This document shows, piece after piece, positions 17,959 to 26,651 of a stretch of 64,000 nucleotides of DNA (position 1 is the first letter of the stretch; each line of letters opens with the position of its first letter). Source of the stretch: Bradyrhizobium guangdongense (GTDB lineage: Bacteria > Pseudomonadota > Alphaproteobacteria > Rhizobiales > Xanthobacteraceae); contig NZ_CP030051.1 in NCBI RefSeq assembly GCF_004114975.1, positions 6,572,001 through 6,636,000 on the forward strand, written 5' to 3'. The notes beneath the pieces were generated by a model that ran no database searches, was not told the origin of the DNA, and was given only the letters and a program-made list of their open reading frames with translations. The position numbers and the translations under genes were made by a program.

Positions 17959-18109
17959 CTCTTTCATCCGGACTTTAACCGTCGGCTTCGGAGTTGCACC
18001 GAATCTGCTGACCCCTCCCGTCGGAATAAACCCTGGGGAAGGCGCTCGCGGGCTTGGGCCTTTCGACCCTTACCGCCGGTGGGGACTTTCACCCCGCCCT
18101 GAGAACATC
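17959..18109 (-). promoter_or_regulatory. FMN riboswitch (RFN element) controlling ribH
   Basis: Read on the minus strand the leader contains AGGGCGGGGTGAAAGTCCCC and ACCGGCGGTAAGGG, then GTCAGCAGATTCGGTGCAACTCCG and AGCCGACGGTTAAAGTCCGGATG: all conserved blocks of the RFN aptamer in order and with normal spacing. FMN binding is expected to shut down ribH. The ribH ATG is about 80 bases after the aptamer. Very confident as an aptamer; whether it acts on transcription or translation is not visible. Confidence 0.95.
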
Positions 18110-18257
18110 GGCCGCCCGGGATTGAGCGACCTGACTGGAAATATCCGCCGGTCCGGAGCAGCAAGCAAGCGTGTTCCGCAGGCCAAAACCGCATGGTCCC
18201 ATGCCGCAGGGGCGGTGCGGCCCCCGCGCGGCGGAATTCACGATCGGCGGCTTTCGG

Positions 18258-18365
18258 GAATCCGATTCCGATTTGTTCTCGTTCGTTAACGATTGTGGCC
18301 GAGATGAGCTGTGGACGAACGAGTCCTGGCTTGTGGACGGACTCGGGACCCGGTTGCGCAGATTC
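18258..18365 (+). promoter_or_regulatory. Cluster of five GANTC (CcrM) sites before the YbjN gene
   Basis: GAATC at 18258, GATTC at 18264, GAGTC at 18321, GACTC at 18340 and GATTC at 18361 fall within 108 bases; a TTAAC half-site is at 18286. GANTC is the cell-cycle methyltransferase site of alphaproteobacteria and is normally sparse. The rest of 18110-18515 shows no gene. Confidence 0.4.
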
Positions 18366-18515
18366 CGCAAATCACATCACTTGATCCGCGACAGGCCGCG
18401 CCGGTCGGAAGGAGATCGCGAAAGCGAATCCCGAGATCGACGACGTTAGGGAGCGCGCGCCGGACCCAACCGCGTGCGTATCAAAGACAACAAGAAGGCA
18501 AGAGGTCGAGACGGC

Positions 18516-19016
18516 ATGTCCCTGCTCGAAGGCAATATCGATTCCCGAAATCACCCGCTCGCGGTGGTGGAGGATATCGCTGCCAGCAATAACTGGCCGT
18601 TCGAACGTTCCGGCGAGGACGAGCTGACCATCGTCTCGAAGGGACAATGGACCGACTACCAGATCTCGTTCACCTGGATGGGCGAGATCGAAGCGCTGCA
18701 TCTGGCCTGCGCCTTCGACATGAAGATTCCCGTCGCGCGCCGCGGCGAAGTGCAGCGGCTCGTCGCCGCGGTCAACGAGCAATTGTGGATCGGCCATTTC
18801 GATCTCTGGACCAACACCGGCATGATCATGCATCGCCAGGCGCTGGTGCTGCCGGGCGGCCTCACCGCCTCCACCGCGCAATGCGAAGCCATGCTCGCCG
18901 GCGCCATCCACGCCTGCGAGCGCTACTTCCCGGCGTTCCAGTTCGTGGTGTGGGCCGGCAAGACCACCGCGCAGGCGATGGACGCCGCCATGTTCGATAC
19001 GGTGGGCGAGGCGTAG
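18516..19016 (+). CDS. YbjN-domain protein
   Basis: A 166-residue protein matching the YbjN family, small cytoplasmic proteins with a type III secretion chaperone-like fold implicated in stress and motility control in enteric bacteria. ENIAASNNW-type text is seen here as VEDIAASNNWPFERSGEDELTI, followed by beta-rich TDYQISFTWMGEIEALHLACAFD. The start at 18516 follows AGAGGTCGAG; an in-frame GTG at 18474 is possible but the codons between look non-conserved. In many alphaproteobacteria this gene stands directly before proC, as here. Confidence 0.87.
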   Translation: MSLLEGNIDSRNHPLAVVEDIAASNNWPFERSGEDELTIVSKGQWTDYQISFTWMGEIEALHLACAFDMKIPVARRGEVQRLVAAVNEQLWIGHFDLWTNTGMIMHRQALVLPGGLTASTAQCEAMLAGAIHACERYFPAFQFVVWAGKTTAQAMDAAMFDTVGEA

Positions 19017-19143
19017 CCGCGCCTCACCCACAACTTCATCCCGGACGAGCGCAGCGAAGATCCGGATCCATACCGCGCGATGCCGCTTGTGGCACAACGC
19101 TTGTTGCTCTGCCATCCATCCACTAGAACCAGCTGTGGTTATG

Positions 19144-19185
19144 GGTCCCCGCCCCCCGTGCGCAATTGCGCACTAGGCGGGGACC
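19144..19185. repeat. Short palindromic repeat before proC
   Basis: GGTCCCCGCC and GGCGGGGACC form a 10-bp stem around an inner palindrome GTGCGCAATTGCGCAC. It lies just before proC and might end the ybjN transcript. Confidence 0.75.
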
Positions 19186-19208
19186 ACAGCGAACGTGTGG
19201 CAGCAGCG

Positions 19209-20033
19209 ATGACAACCAATCCCCTCCAAGACATCACCGGCACTATCCTGCTCGCCGGCGCCGGCAAGATGGGCGGCGCGATGCTGAGCGGGTGGCTGGC
19301 AGGCGGGCTCGACCCGCGCCGCGTCGCCGTGGTCGAGCCGCATCTGTCACCCGAGATCAGCGCGCTGGCAGCCAAGGGCGTCGCGCTCAATCCGGATGTG
19401 ACGGCGGCGGGCACCGTCGAGACGATGATCGTCGCGGTGAAGCCGCAGATGTTCCGCGAGGCCGGCGCTAAGCTGAAATCGTTCGTCTCGGAGACGACGT
19501 CCGTGGTCTCGATCATGGCGGGAACCACGATTGCTTCGCTCCAAGAGGTCTGCGGCGGCGCCGTGGTGCGGGCGATGCCGAACACGCCGGCGGCGATCGG
19601 CCGCGGCATCACGGTGGCCGTCGCCGCGAACAACGTCAGCGCGCGCCAACGTGCGGTGGCCGACGCGCTGCTGCGCGCCACCGGCTCGGTCGAATGGGTC
19701 GAGGACGAAGGCCTGATGGACGCGGTGACCGCCGTGTCGGGCTCGGGGCCGGCCTATGTGTTCCTGCTGGCCGAGGAGCTGGCACGCGCCGGCGTGGAAG
19801 CGGGATTGCCGGAAGCACTGGCGACCAAGCTCGCGCGCGAGACGGTCGCGGGCTCCGGCGAGCTGCTGCACCAGTCGGATCTTCCCTCGGCGACCCTGCG
19901 CCAGAACGTCACCTCGCCGGGCGGCACCACCGCCGCGGCGCTCGCCGTGCTGATGGGCGAGCCGGGCCTGCGCGACCTGATGATCCGCGCGATCGCAGCG
20001 GCGACCAAGCGGTCGAAGGAATTGGCCAAGTAG
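19209..20033 (+). CDS. proC: Pyrroline-5-carboxylate reductase
   Basis: A 274-residue NAD(P)H-dependent enzyme, last step of proline synthesis. The Rossmann motif ILLAGAGKMGGAML is near residue 12; the C-terminal signature region GSGPAYVFLLAEELARAGVEAGL and TSPGGTTAAAL are intact. The start at 19209 gives the usual N-terminus; the frame extends 43 codons upstream through the palindromic repeat and is rejected there. Confidence 0.97.
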   Translation: MTTNPLQDITGTILLAGAGKMGGAMLSGWLAGGLDPRRVAVVEPHLSPEISALAAKGVALNPDVTAAGTVETMIVAVKPQMFREAGAKLKSFVSETTSVVSIMAGTTIASLQEVCGGAVVRAMPNTPAAIGRGITVAVAANNVSARQRAVADALLRATGSVEWVEDEGLMDAVTAVSGSGPAYVFLLAEELARAGVEAGLPEALATKLARETVAGSGELLHQSDLPSATLRQNVTSPGGTTAAALAVLMGEPGLRDLMIRAIAAATKRSKELAK

Positions 20034-20036
20034 CGG

Positions 20037-20429
20037 CTATGCACCGAGCCGCTTGTTGAACATCTCGACATTGACGAGCCCGCGCGCATGGCGGCCTTCG
20101 CCGAGCTTGCGCGTGCCTTCGTATGCCTCGACCTCGAACCGGATGACCCGCCGCTCGACCGCGATCACTTTCGCAGTGGTCCGCACCGTTGCGCCGACGA
20201 GCGCGGCGGCGAGATGGCGGATGTCGACCTCGGTGCCCACAGTGACCCAGCCCGACTGAAGTGCTGGCCGGATGGCATCGCCCGACGTCATCTCCATCTC
20301 CAGGATCATCATCGGCGTCGCATAGACCATCGGCATGCCGGGCACGAAGTGCCCGACCGTGCGCTCGGCCGGCACCACCAGCGTGCGCTCGGCGCTCATG
20401 CCGATCTTGATGAAATCACGTGCGTCCAT
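20037..20429 (-). CDS. FlK-family (fluoroacetyl-CoA-type) hot-dog thioesterase
   Basis: A 130-residue single hot-dog domain. It follows Streptomyces FlK in layout: VYATPMMILEMEM aligns with the FlK segment holding the catalytic Thr and Glu, and VDIRHLAAAL with the one holding the catalytic His, so the T-E-H set is present; the C-terminus EGRHARGLVNVEMFNKRL is also FlK-like. FlK removes fluoroacetyl-CoA, but most family members have other acyl-CoA substrates. Convergent with proC (3-base gap). The activity on fluoroacetyl-CoA is only a possibility. Confidence 0.8.
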   Translation of the reverse strand: MDARDFIKIGMSAERTLVVPAERTVGHFVPGMPMVYATPMMILEMEMTSGDAIRPALQSGWVTVGTEVDIRHLAAALVGATVRTTAKVIAVERRVIRFEVEAYEGTRKLGEGRHARGLVNVEMFNKRLGA

Positions 20430-20440
20430 GGTACTTGCTC

Positions 20441-20553
20441 GTCATTCCGGGGCGCGCGAAGCGCGAACCCGGAATCCAGAGATTGTCGATCGAGATTCCC
20501 CGATGCGCAGTTGCGCATCGTGGTTCAGCCCTGACGGGCTGCCCCGGAATGAC
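20441..20553. repeat. Dispersed palindromic repeat
   Basis: GTCATTCCGGGGCGCGCGAAGCGCG...CCCGGAATCC at one end and GGGCTGCCCCGGAATGAC at the other, with an inner ATGCGCAGTTGCGCAT palindrome. It separates the thioesterase and tautomerase genes. Confidence 0.8.
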
Positions 20554-20562
20554 GCTAACGCG

Positions 20563-20766
20563 TCACTTCTTCGCCGCCGCAGCGCGCTCCACGAAGGTCT
20601 TGCCGCCCTTCATCTTGTGGCGAAGCGGGGCTTCGTTGATCTGGATGACGACGGCATCGGCGTCGACGCCGAGATTCTTCACCAGTGCCTGCGTGATGTC
20701 GCGCATCATGCCGGCCTTCTGCTCGTCGGTGCGGCCTTCGGCCATGCTGATGGTGATCTCAGGCAT
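20563..20766 (-). CDS. 4-oxalocrotonate tautomerase family protein
   Basis: A 67-residue protein with Pro as residue 2 (mature N-terminal Pro is the general base), PEITISMAEGRTDEQKAGMMRDIT and VVIQINEAPL, as in 4-OT enzymes that form hexamers and shift enol/keto double bonds. No aromatic degradation cluster surrounds it, so it is a general family member of unknown substrate. Confidence 0.9.
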   Translation of the reverse strand: MPEITISMAEGRTDEQKAGMMRDITQALVKNLGVDADAVVIQINEAPLRHKMKGGKTFVERAAAAKK

Positions 20767-20789
20767 TTGTTCCTCCCTCTTCGCTCTCC

Positions 20790-20874
20790 GTCATGGCCGG
20801 GCTCGTCCCGGCCATCCACGTTCTTCGCCATCAAACAAGACGTGGATGCCCGGGACAAGCCCGGGCGTGAGGAC
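20790..20874. repeat. Dispersed palindromic repeat, GGCCGGG type
   Basis: GTCATGGCCGGGCTCGTCCCGGCCATCCACG and CGTGGATGCCCGGGACAAGCCCGGGCGTGAGGAC form two hairpins joined by a longer CATCCACG/CGTGGATG pairing. It lies between the tautomerase and hisS. Confidence 0.75.
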
Positions 20875-20886
20875 GCCAGTGAATGG

Positions 20887-22407
20887 CTAGCCCCACTTTA
20901 CGTCATGGCGCGCCAACACCTCGCGCACCTTCGCGACGAGATCGGCTTCGCTGCAGGAAAACTGCGCGGGGCGCGTCTCGCGCCATTCCTGGTTGGAGGC
21001 GATCGCAGCGGCGGCCTTGGCGCCCTCGATCAGATCCTTGACCTGCACCTCGCCGCGCGCCTTTTCGTCCGAACCCTGGATGATCACGCAAGGCGAGTTG
21101 CGGCGGTCGGCGTATTTGAGCTGGTTGCCCATGTTCTTGGGATTGCCGAGATAGAGCTCGGCGCGGATGCCGGCGCTGCGCAAGCTGGCTACCATCTTCT
21201 GATAGTCCGCAACGCGATCGCGATCGAACACAGTGACGACCACTGGGCCGAACTCGGGCTTGGTATTGAGCTTGCCGAGCAGCGTCAGCGCAGCCTGGAG
21301 CCGCGACACGCCGATCGAGAAGCCGGTTGCCGGCACCGGCTCGCCGCGGAAACGCGAGACGAGACCGTCGTAGCGCCCACCGCCGCCGACCGAGCCGAAC
21401 CGCACGGGGCGGCCCTTTTCGTCCTTGGTGTCGAGCAGCAGTTCCACTTCGTAGACGGGGCCGGTGTAATATTCGAGACCGCGCACCACCGACGGATCGA
21501 TCTTGATGCGGTCCGCGCCGTAACCCGATGCTGTGACCAGCTTGGCAATCTCCTCCAGCTCGCTCACGCCGGCCTGACCAACCTCGCTTCTAGCGAGGTA
21601 GGTCTCAGCGGCGGCGATCGCCTCTTTCCAGTCCTCGCGCGGCTTGGTGATGGCGAGAACGACATCGGCCTCCGCCGCACTTAGATTGGCGCCCTTGGTG
21701 AAGTCGCCCTTGCCTTCTTCGCCACCGTCCCATCGTCCGGGGCCAAGAAGCTTGCGCACTTCGTCGGCGGAAAACTTGTCGAGCTTGTCGATCGCGCGCA
21801 GCACGGTCAGCCTGCGGCCCGCGTTCTCCTCGCCCGCAAGCCCGATGGCTTCGAGAACGCCGTCGAGCACCTTGCGATTGTTCACCTTCACCACATACTG
21901 GCCGCGCGCAACACCGAGCGCTTCCATCGTGTCGGCCGCCATCATGCAGATTTCCGCATCCGCCGCCGCCGTCGCCGAGCCGACGGTGTCGGCGTCGAAC
22001 TGCATGAACTGGCGGAAGCGGCCGGGGCCGGGCTTCTCGTTGCGGAAGACATAGCCGACCCGGTAGCTGCGGTAGGGCAGGACCAAACCATCGGTGCCGT
22101 AGCGCTCGCCGACATAGCGCGCGAGCGGCGCGGTCAGGTCGTAGCGCAGGCTGATCCACTGCTCGTCGTCGTCCTGGAACGAGAACACGCCTTCGTTCGG
22201 ACGGTCCTGGTCGGGCAGGAATTTGCCGAGCGCGTCGGTATATTCCATCGCCGGCGTCTCCACCGGCTCGAACCCGTAGAGCTCGTAGACGGCGCGGATC
22301 TTCTCGACCATCTCGCGCGTCGCCCGGATCGCCGCGGGATCGCGATCCTCGAGTCCACGCGGCAGCCGCGCCTTCAGTTTCTGGGGTTTTTTGGGTTTTT
22401 CGGCCAT
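20887..22407 (-). CDS. hisS: Histidyl-tRNA synthetase
   Basis: A 506-residue class II aminoacyl-tRNA synthetase. Motif 2 and neighbours are visible ([31 protein letters not shown]), the histidine-binding [13 protein letters not shown] block is intact, and the C-terminal anticodon domain ([17 protein letters not shown]) is present. It is longer than the enteric enzyme because of a helical insertion (about 200-290), usual for alphaproteobacteria. The start at 22407 (MAEKPKKPQ) is chosen over an upstream in-frame start that runs through a palindromic repeat. Confidence 0.96.
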   Translation of the reverse strand: MAEKPKKPQKLKARLPRGLEDRDPAAIRATREMVEKIRAVYELYGFEPVETPAMEYTDALGKFLPDQDRPNEGVFSFQDDDEQWISLRYDLTAPLARYVGERYGTDGLVLPYRSYRVGYVFRNEKPGPGRFRQFMQFDADTVGSATAAADAEICMMAADTMEALGVARGQYVVKVNNRKVLDGVLEAIGLAGEENAGRRLTVLRAIDKLDKFSADEVRKLLGPGRWDGGEEGKGDFTKGANLSAAEADVVLAITKPREDWKEAIAAAETYLARSEVGQAGVSELEEIAKLVTASGYGADRIKIDPSVVRGLEYYTGPVYEVELLLDTKDEKGRPVRFGSVGGGGRYDGLVSRFRGEPVPATGFSIGVSRLQAALTLLGKLNTKPEFGPVVVTVFDRDRVADYQKMVASLRSAGIRAELYLGNPKNMGNQLKYADRRNSPCVIIQGSDEKARGEVQVKDLIEGAKAAAAIASNQEWRETRPAQFSCSEADLVAKVREVLARHDVKWG

Positions 22408-22452
22408 GCGGGCGTTTACCAGCCGGGGCACGCGGCGGCAACCATTGCGGCC

Positions 22453-22532
22453 GTCATTCCGGGGCGATGCGAGGCATCGAACCCGGAATCTCGAGATTCC
22501 GGGCCTGGTCCTGCGGACCATCCCGGGATGAC
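22453..22532. repeat. Dispersed palindromic repeat
   Basis: GTCATTCCGGGGCGATGCGAGGCATCGAACCCGGAATC followed by GATTCCGGGCCTGGTCCTGCGGACCATCCCGGGATGAC: nested inverted repeats between ilvE and hisS. Confidence 0.8.
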
Positions 22533-22542
22533 TGCATCAGCC

Positions 22543-23625
22543 TCAAAACACCTTGCGGATCCAGTTGTGCGGATCGTTGGTGCGGCCGTACTGGATGTCG
22601 ACGAGCTGCTTGCGCAGGCCCATGGCCACGGGACCGGCGGCGCCGCCCGAAATCTCGAAATCACCACTCACCGAGCGCACCTTGCCGATCGGCGAGATCA
22701 CGGCCGCGGTGCCGCAGGCGAAGGCTTCCTTCAGCCTGCCGGAGGCCGCGTCCTTGCGCCACTGGTCGAGCGAGTACGGCTCCTCGCGCACGGTCTTTCC
22801 GGCATCGCGGGCGAGCGCGATGATGGAGTCGCGGGTGATGCCGGGCAGAATCGTGCCGAGCGGCGGCGTCGAGAGCGAGCCGTCGTCGAACACGAAGAAG
22901 ATGTTCATCCCGCCAAGCTCCTCGATGTAGCGGCGCTCGACGGCATCGAGGAACACGACCTGATCGCAGCCGTGCTGGATGGCTTCGGCCTGGGCGCGCA
23001 GGCTCGCTGCGTAATTGCCGCCGCATTTCACGGCGCCGGTGCCGCCGACTGCCGCGCGCGTGTAGTTCTCGGAGACCCAGATCGAGACGGGGGCGGGGCC
23101 GCCCTTGAAGTAGGAGCCGACGGGTGAAGCGATCACCGCGAAGATGTATTCCGACGACGGCTTGACGCCGAGGAAGGTCTCGCTCGCGATCATGAAAGGC
23201 CGCAGATAAAGGCTGCCCTCGCCGCCCGGCATCCAGGCGCGATCGATGCGCACCAGCTGCTCGACCGCCTCGATGAAGACGTCCTCGGGCAATTGCGCCA
23301 TCGCCATGCGATCGGCGGAGTCCTTGAAGCGACGTGCGTTGGCATCGGGGCGGAACAGGTTCACGCCGCCGTCGTCACGCTTGTAGGCCTTGAGACCTTC
23401 GAAAATTTCCTGGGCGTAGTGCAGGACGGCGCCGGCCGGATCCATCTGGAAGTTGGCCCGCGCCTCGATCTTCGCCTCGTACCAGCCGCCCCTGGCTTGG
23501 TTGTAGCGGACCACAGCCATATGATCGGTGAAGACCCGCCCGAAGCCGGGATCCACCAGCTTGGCGACGCGGTCCTTCTCGGGTGTCGGATTGGATGCGG
23601 GCTGGATGTCGAATTTCATGCTCAT
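22543..23625 (-). CDS. ilvE: Branched-chain amino acid aminotransferase
   Basis: A 360-residue PLP enzyme (fold type IV) for the last step of Leu, Ile and Val synthesis, of the long (type II, eukaryote-like) BCAT class. VLHYAQEIFEGLKAYKRDDG, SLYLRPFMI, and the PLP lysine in GTGAVKCGGNYAAS are visible. GGAGG stands 8 bases before the ATG at 23625 and supports it over the ATG two codons later. It is divergent from the marR operon. Confidence 0.95.
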   Translation of the reverse strand: MSMKFDIQPASNPTPEKDRVAKLVDPGFGRVFTDHMAVVRYNQARGGWYEAKIEARANFQMDPAGAVLHYAQEIFEGLKAYKRDDGGVNLFRPDANARRFKDSADRMAMAQLPEDVFIEAVEQLVRIDRAWMPGGEGSLYLRPFMIASETFLGVKPSSEYIFAVIASPVGSYFKGGPAPVSIWVSENYTRAAVGGTGAVKCGGNYAASLRAQAEAIQHGCDQVVFLDAVERRYIEELGGMNIFFVFDDGSLSTPPLGTILPGITRDSIIALARDAGKTVREEPYSLDQWRKDAASGRLKEAFACGTAAVISPIGKVRSVSGDFEISGGAAGPVAMGLRKQLVDIQYGRTNDPHNWIRKVF

Positions 23626-23962
23626 GTCCTTGCCTCCCGCTGCCGATGGCGGCGCCGTTCTGGCGCCCCCTGCCCGTTTTCGGGCCCGGCTGGCTCGATG
23701 TGGTTTCTGGCTGGACCGCCGCCAGCCTTGTTACGGCCGGTTTCCGTGGCCAGCATGTCGCCTGAGGACATGCTTTTGCGGAAGGCGGAAGTCCAGTATG
23801 TTTTGTCGAAATGCCGCTCGACAATCGCACGGTAGATCTGATCCGGCCGTCGCCGCCTGTCCGGCACCTTCCGGCCGCTCTTGGAAATGCACCCGCCATG
23901 AAACGACCTAAAATTTCGTGCGGGTCGATCGTTTTGTAACATTGAACCCAAGATACGTCAAT
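23626..23962. other. Divergent ilvE-marR intergenic region without a gene
   Basis: 337 bases between two divergent genes. I see no convincing coding frame. It must hold both promoters; candidate half-sites ATTGA (23941) and TCAAT spaced 12 bases apart overlap the marR start and could be a MarR-type operator, but the match is weak. Confidence 0.4.
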
Positions 23963-24502
23963 ATGCCTGACATAAATTTCGCGACTTCCTCTCAGGACGC
24001 TGCCGCGTCACGGCCGGCAGCAGGCGATGGAGGCAATTTGCGCTGGGATATCATCGAGCTGCTGTTCTTCGCCTATCGCGATTTCGTCGGCGATCCCGAC
24101 CAGGAGCTGGAAGCTTTTGGCTTCGGCCGGGCCCATCATCGGGTCATGCACTTCGTCTATCGCTACCCCGGCCTGAAGGTCGCCGACCTGCTCGATGTCC
24201 TGCGCATCACGAAACAGTCGCTCGGCCGGGTGCTCAAGCAGCTCCTGGACGAGGGCTATATCGTGCAGAAGACCGGCGACAACGATCGCCGCCAGCGGCT
24301 GCTCTACGCGACGCCGAAGGGCGAAGCGCTGGTGCAGAAGCTCGCCGGTCTCCAGACCACGCGGATCACCAAGGCGCTCGCCGAGATGGCGCCTGGTGAC
24401 GCCGAGACCGTCAAGCGTTTCCTGCGCGCGATGATCGACCGCGACGATCCCGACAAGGTGCTCGAGACGATCTTCGCCTCCGTCAATGAAGACAAGGAGT
24501 GA
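23963..24502 (+). CDS. MarR-family transcriptional regulator
   Basis: A 179-residue winged-helix regulator. The HTH core reads GLKVADLLDVLRITKQSLGRVLKQLLDEGYI, followed by the wing TGDNDRRQRLLYATPKGEAL. The acidic-Ala N-terminal extension (about 35 residues) is unusual but not rare. ATG at 23963 is taken; an in-frame GTG lies 45 bases upstream. Its stop lies 2 bases before the start of the response regulator, so the regulator and the two-component pair form one operon. The ligand is unknown. Confidence 0.9.
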   Translation: MPDINFATSSQDAAASRPAAGDGGNLRWDIIELLFFAYRDFVGDPDQELEAFGFGRAHHRVMHFVYRYPGLKVADLLDVLRITKQSLGRVLKQLLDEGYIVQKTGDNDRRQRLLYATPKGEALVQKLAGLQTTRITKALAEMAPGDAETVKRFLRAMIDRDDPDKVLETIFASVNEDKE

Positions 24503-24504
24503 CC

Positions 24505-25230
24505 GTGCCGCTCGCTGCCACGCTCGCCCGCACGCCGGCGCAACCGGCCGACGACGCCCCGCATCTCTTGCTCGTCGACGACGATCGACGTATCCGCGAT
24601 CTGCTGTCGCGCTTTCTCGCCGCTGAAGGCTATCGCGTCACCACGGCCGCCAGCGCCGGCGATGCCCGCGCGAAACTGCTCGGGCTGCATTTCGACTTGC
24701 TGATTCTCGACGTCATGATGCCCGGCGAGACCGGCTTCGATCTCGCCCGGTTCATCCGCACATCCTCCTCGGTGCCGATCGTGATGCTGACGGCGCGGCA
24801 CGAAGCGGAGGCCCGCATCGAGGGCCTGCAGATCGGCGCCGACGATTACGTCGCAAAGCCGTTCGAGCCCCGCGAGCTGGCGCTGCGCATCAACAACATC
24901 CTCAAGCGCGCCGCGCCGCCGGTCCAGACGGTGGCGGTGGAGAAGATCGCGTTCGGCCCGTACGTCTATCATCTCGATCGCGGCGAATTGCGCCAGGGCG
25001 AGGAGGTCATCCACCTCACTGACCGCGAGCGCGAGATGCTGCGCATTCTCTCGGAAACGCCGGGCGAGACCGTGCCGCGTAGCGCGCTCACAGGTAACGG
25101 CAGCGTCAACGAGCGCGCCGTCGACGTGCAGATCAATCGCCTCAGGCGCAAGATCGAGACCGATCCAGCCAATCCGCTGTTCCTGCAGGCGGTGCGCGGC
25201 ATCGGATACCGGCTCGTGGCCTTGCCATAG
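24505..25230 (+). CDS. OmpR-type response regulator
   Basis: A 241-residue two-component regulator with receiver and winged-helix DNA-binding domain. The acidic pocket is VDDD (24-27), the phospho-acceptor D69 (LLILDVMMP), and K118 (YVAKPF). The C-terminal domain has LTDREREMLRILSETPGETVPRSAL and INRLRRKIETDPANPLFLQAVRGIGYRL, the OmpR/PhoB signature. GTG at 24505 is preferred because AAGGAG sits 5 bases upstream; an in-frame GTG at 24499 overlaps that site. Pairs with the next gene. Confidence 0.93.
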   Translation: MPLAATLARTPAQPADDAPHLLLVDDDRRIRDLLSRFLAAEGYRVTTAASAGDARAKLLGLHFDLLILDVMMPGETGFDLARFIRTSSSVPIVMLTARHEAEARIEGLQIGADDYVAKPFEPRELALRINNILKRAAPPVQTVAVEKIAFGPYVYHLDRGELRQGEEVIHLTDREREMLRILSETPGETVPRSALTGNGSVNERAVDVQINRLRRKIETDPANPLFLQAVRGIGYRLVALP

Positions 25231-25249
25231 ATCAAGTGAAGCGCGCTAG

Positions 25250-26638
25250 ATGAGCACGATCGATACCGGCCTGACGCTGCTCAAGAGCGCCGCCGGCCGC
25301 GTGTCCGCCGCGAATGGCTGGATGGGCAATGCGTTCAAGGGCTGGATGCCGACCGGCCTCTATGCCCGCGCGCTCCTCATCATGATCGTGCCGATGGTGA
25401 TCCTGCAGTCGGTCGTTGCCTTCGTGTTCATGGAGCGGCACTGGAACACGGTGACACGCCGACTGTCGGCCGCTGTCGTGCAGGACATCGCCGCGCTGAT
25501 CGACGTCTACAAGGGTTATCCGCAGGACAAGGACCGCGACCAGATCCGCCGCATCGCCCAGCAGCGCCTCGGTCTCGTGGTCGATTTCCTGCCTCCCGGC
25601 GACATGCCGCCGCCGGGGCCCAAGCCGTTCTTCTCGCTGCTCGACCAGACCCTGTCGGTGCAGCTCGGTCGCCAGATCGGGCGCTCGTTCTGGATCGACA
25701 CGGTGGGTCGCTCGAACCTCGTCGAGATCCGCATCCAGCTCGACGATGCCGTAATGCGCGTGTTCGCGCAGCGCAGCGCCGCCTATGCCTCCAACTCGGA
25801 GATTTTCCTGTTCTGGATGGTCGGCACGTCCTCGATCCTCCTGATCGTCGCCGTGCTGTTCCTGCGCAACCAGATCAAGCCGATCCTGCGGCTTGCCGAC
25901 GCCGCCGAAAGCTTCGGCAAGGGTCGCGAGGCACCGAACTTCAGGCCCAGGGGCGCGCGCGAGGTGCGGCGCGCCGCGGTCGCCTTCCTCGAGATGAAGT
26001 CGCGCATCGAGCGCACCATGGAGCAGCGCACCGCGATGCTCGCCGGCGTCAGCCACGACCTCCGCACTATCCTCACCCGCTTCAAGCTCGAACTGGCGCT
26101 GATCGGCGATAGTCCCGAGCTCGAGGGCATGCGCAAGGACGTCGACGAGATGTCGATGATGCTGGAAGACTATCTCGCCTTCGCGCGCGGCGATTCCGGC
26201 GAGCAATCGCAGCCCACCGACATGGCGCAGGCGCTCGAGGAATTGCGCAGCGACGCCGAGCGCCATGGCCATACCGCGACGGTGACATTCACCGGCCTGC
26301 CGGTGGTGACGGTCAAGCCGGCCTCGTTCAAGCGCTGCCTCGCCAACCTCGTCACCAACGCCGCGCGCTACGGCAAGGCGATCGCCATCTCCGGCCAGCG
26401 CGACCATCGTTATCTGACCGTGACAGTGGACGACGACGGCCCCGGCATCCCCGCGCATTTGCGCGAGGAAGTGTTCAAGCCGTTCCTGCGGCTGGACAAC
26501 GCCCGCAACCAGGACGAAGGCGGCACGGGCCTTGGCCTTGCCATCGCCCGCGATATCGCCCGCTCCCACGGCGGCGACATCACGCTGAGCGACAGCCCGA
26601 TGGGGGGCTTGAGGGCGAGCGTGAGGATACCGGTATAA
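25250..26638 (+). CDS. EnvZ-like sensor histidine kinase
   Basis: A 462-residue inner-membrane kinase. TM1 is about 38-61, a periplasmic domain of about 120 residues follows, TM2 about 184-205, HAMP about 206-255, H-box AGVSHDLRT with phospho-His 269, N-box LVTNAARYGK, G1 DDDGPGIP and G2 GTGLGLAI. The periplasmic part (RRIAQQRLGLVVDFLPPGDMPP) is the EnvZ-type sensor region, so envelope or osmotic input is plausible. The residue after the H-box, RTILTRFKLEL, is the EnvZ/OmpR arrangement. Last gene of the marR operon. Confidence 0.93.
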   Translation: MSTIDTGLTLLKSAAGRVSAANGWMGNAFKGWMPTGLYARALLIMIVPMVILQSVVAFVFMERHWNTVTRRLSAAVVQDIAALIDVYKGYPQDKDRDQIRRIAQQRLGLVVDFLPPGDMPPPGPKPFFSLLDQTLSVQLGRQIGRSFWIDTVGRSNLVEIRIQLDDAVMRVFAQRSAAYASNSEIFLFWMVGTSSILLIVAVLFLRNQIKPILRLADAAESFGKGREAPNFRPRGAREVRRAAVAFLEMKSRIERTMEQRTAMLAGVSHDLRTILTRFKLELALIGDSPELEGMRKDVDEMSMMLEDYLAFARGDSGEQSQPTDMAQALEELRSDAERHGHTATVTFTGLPVVTVKPASFKRCLANLVTNAARYGKAIAISGQRDHRYLTVTVDDDGPGIPAHLREEVFKPFLRLDNARNQDEGGTGLGLAIARDIARSHGGDITLSDSPMGGLRASVRIPV

Positions 26639-26651
26639 GCGGCGACGGGCG

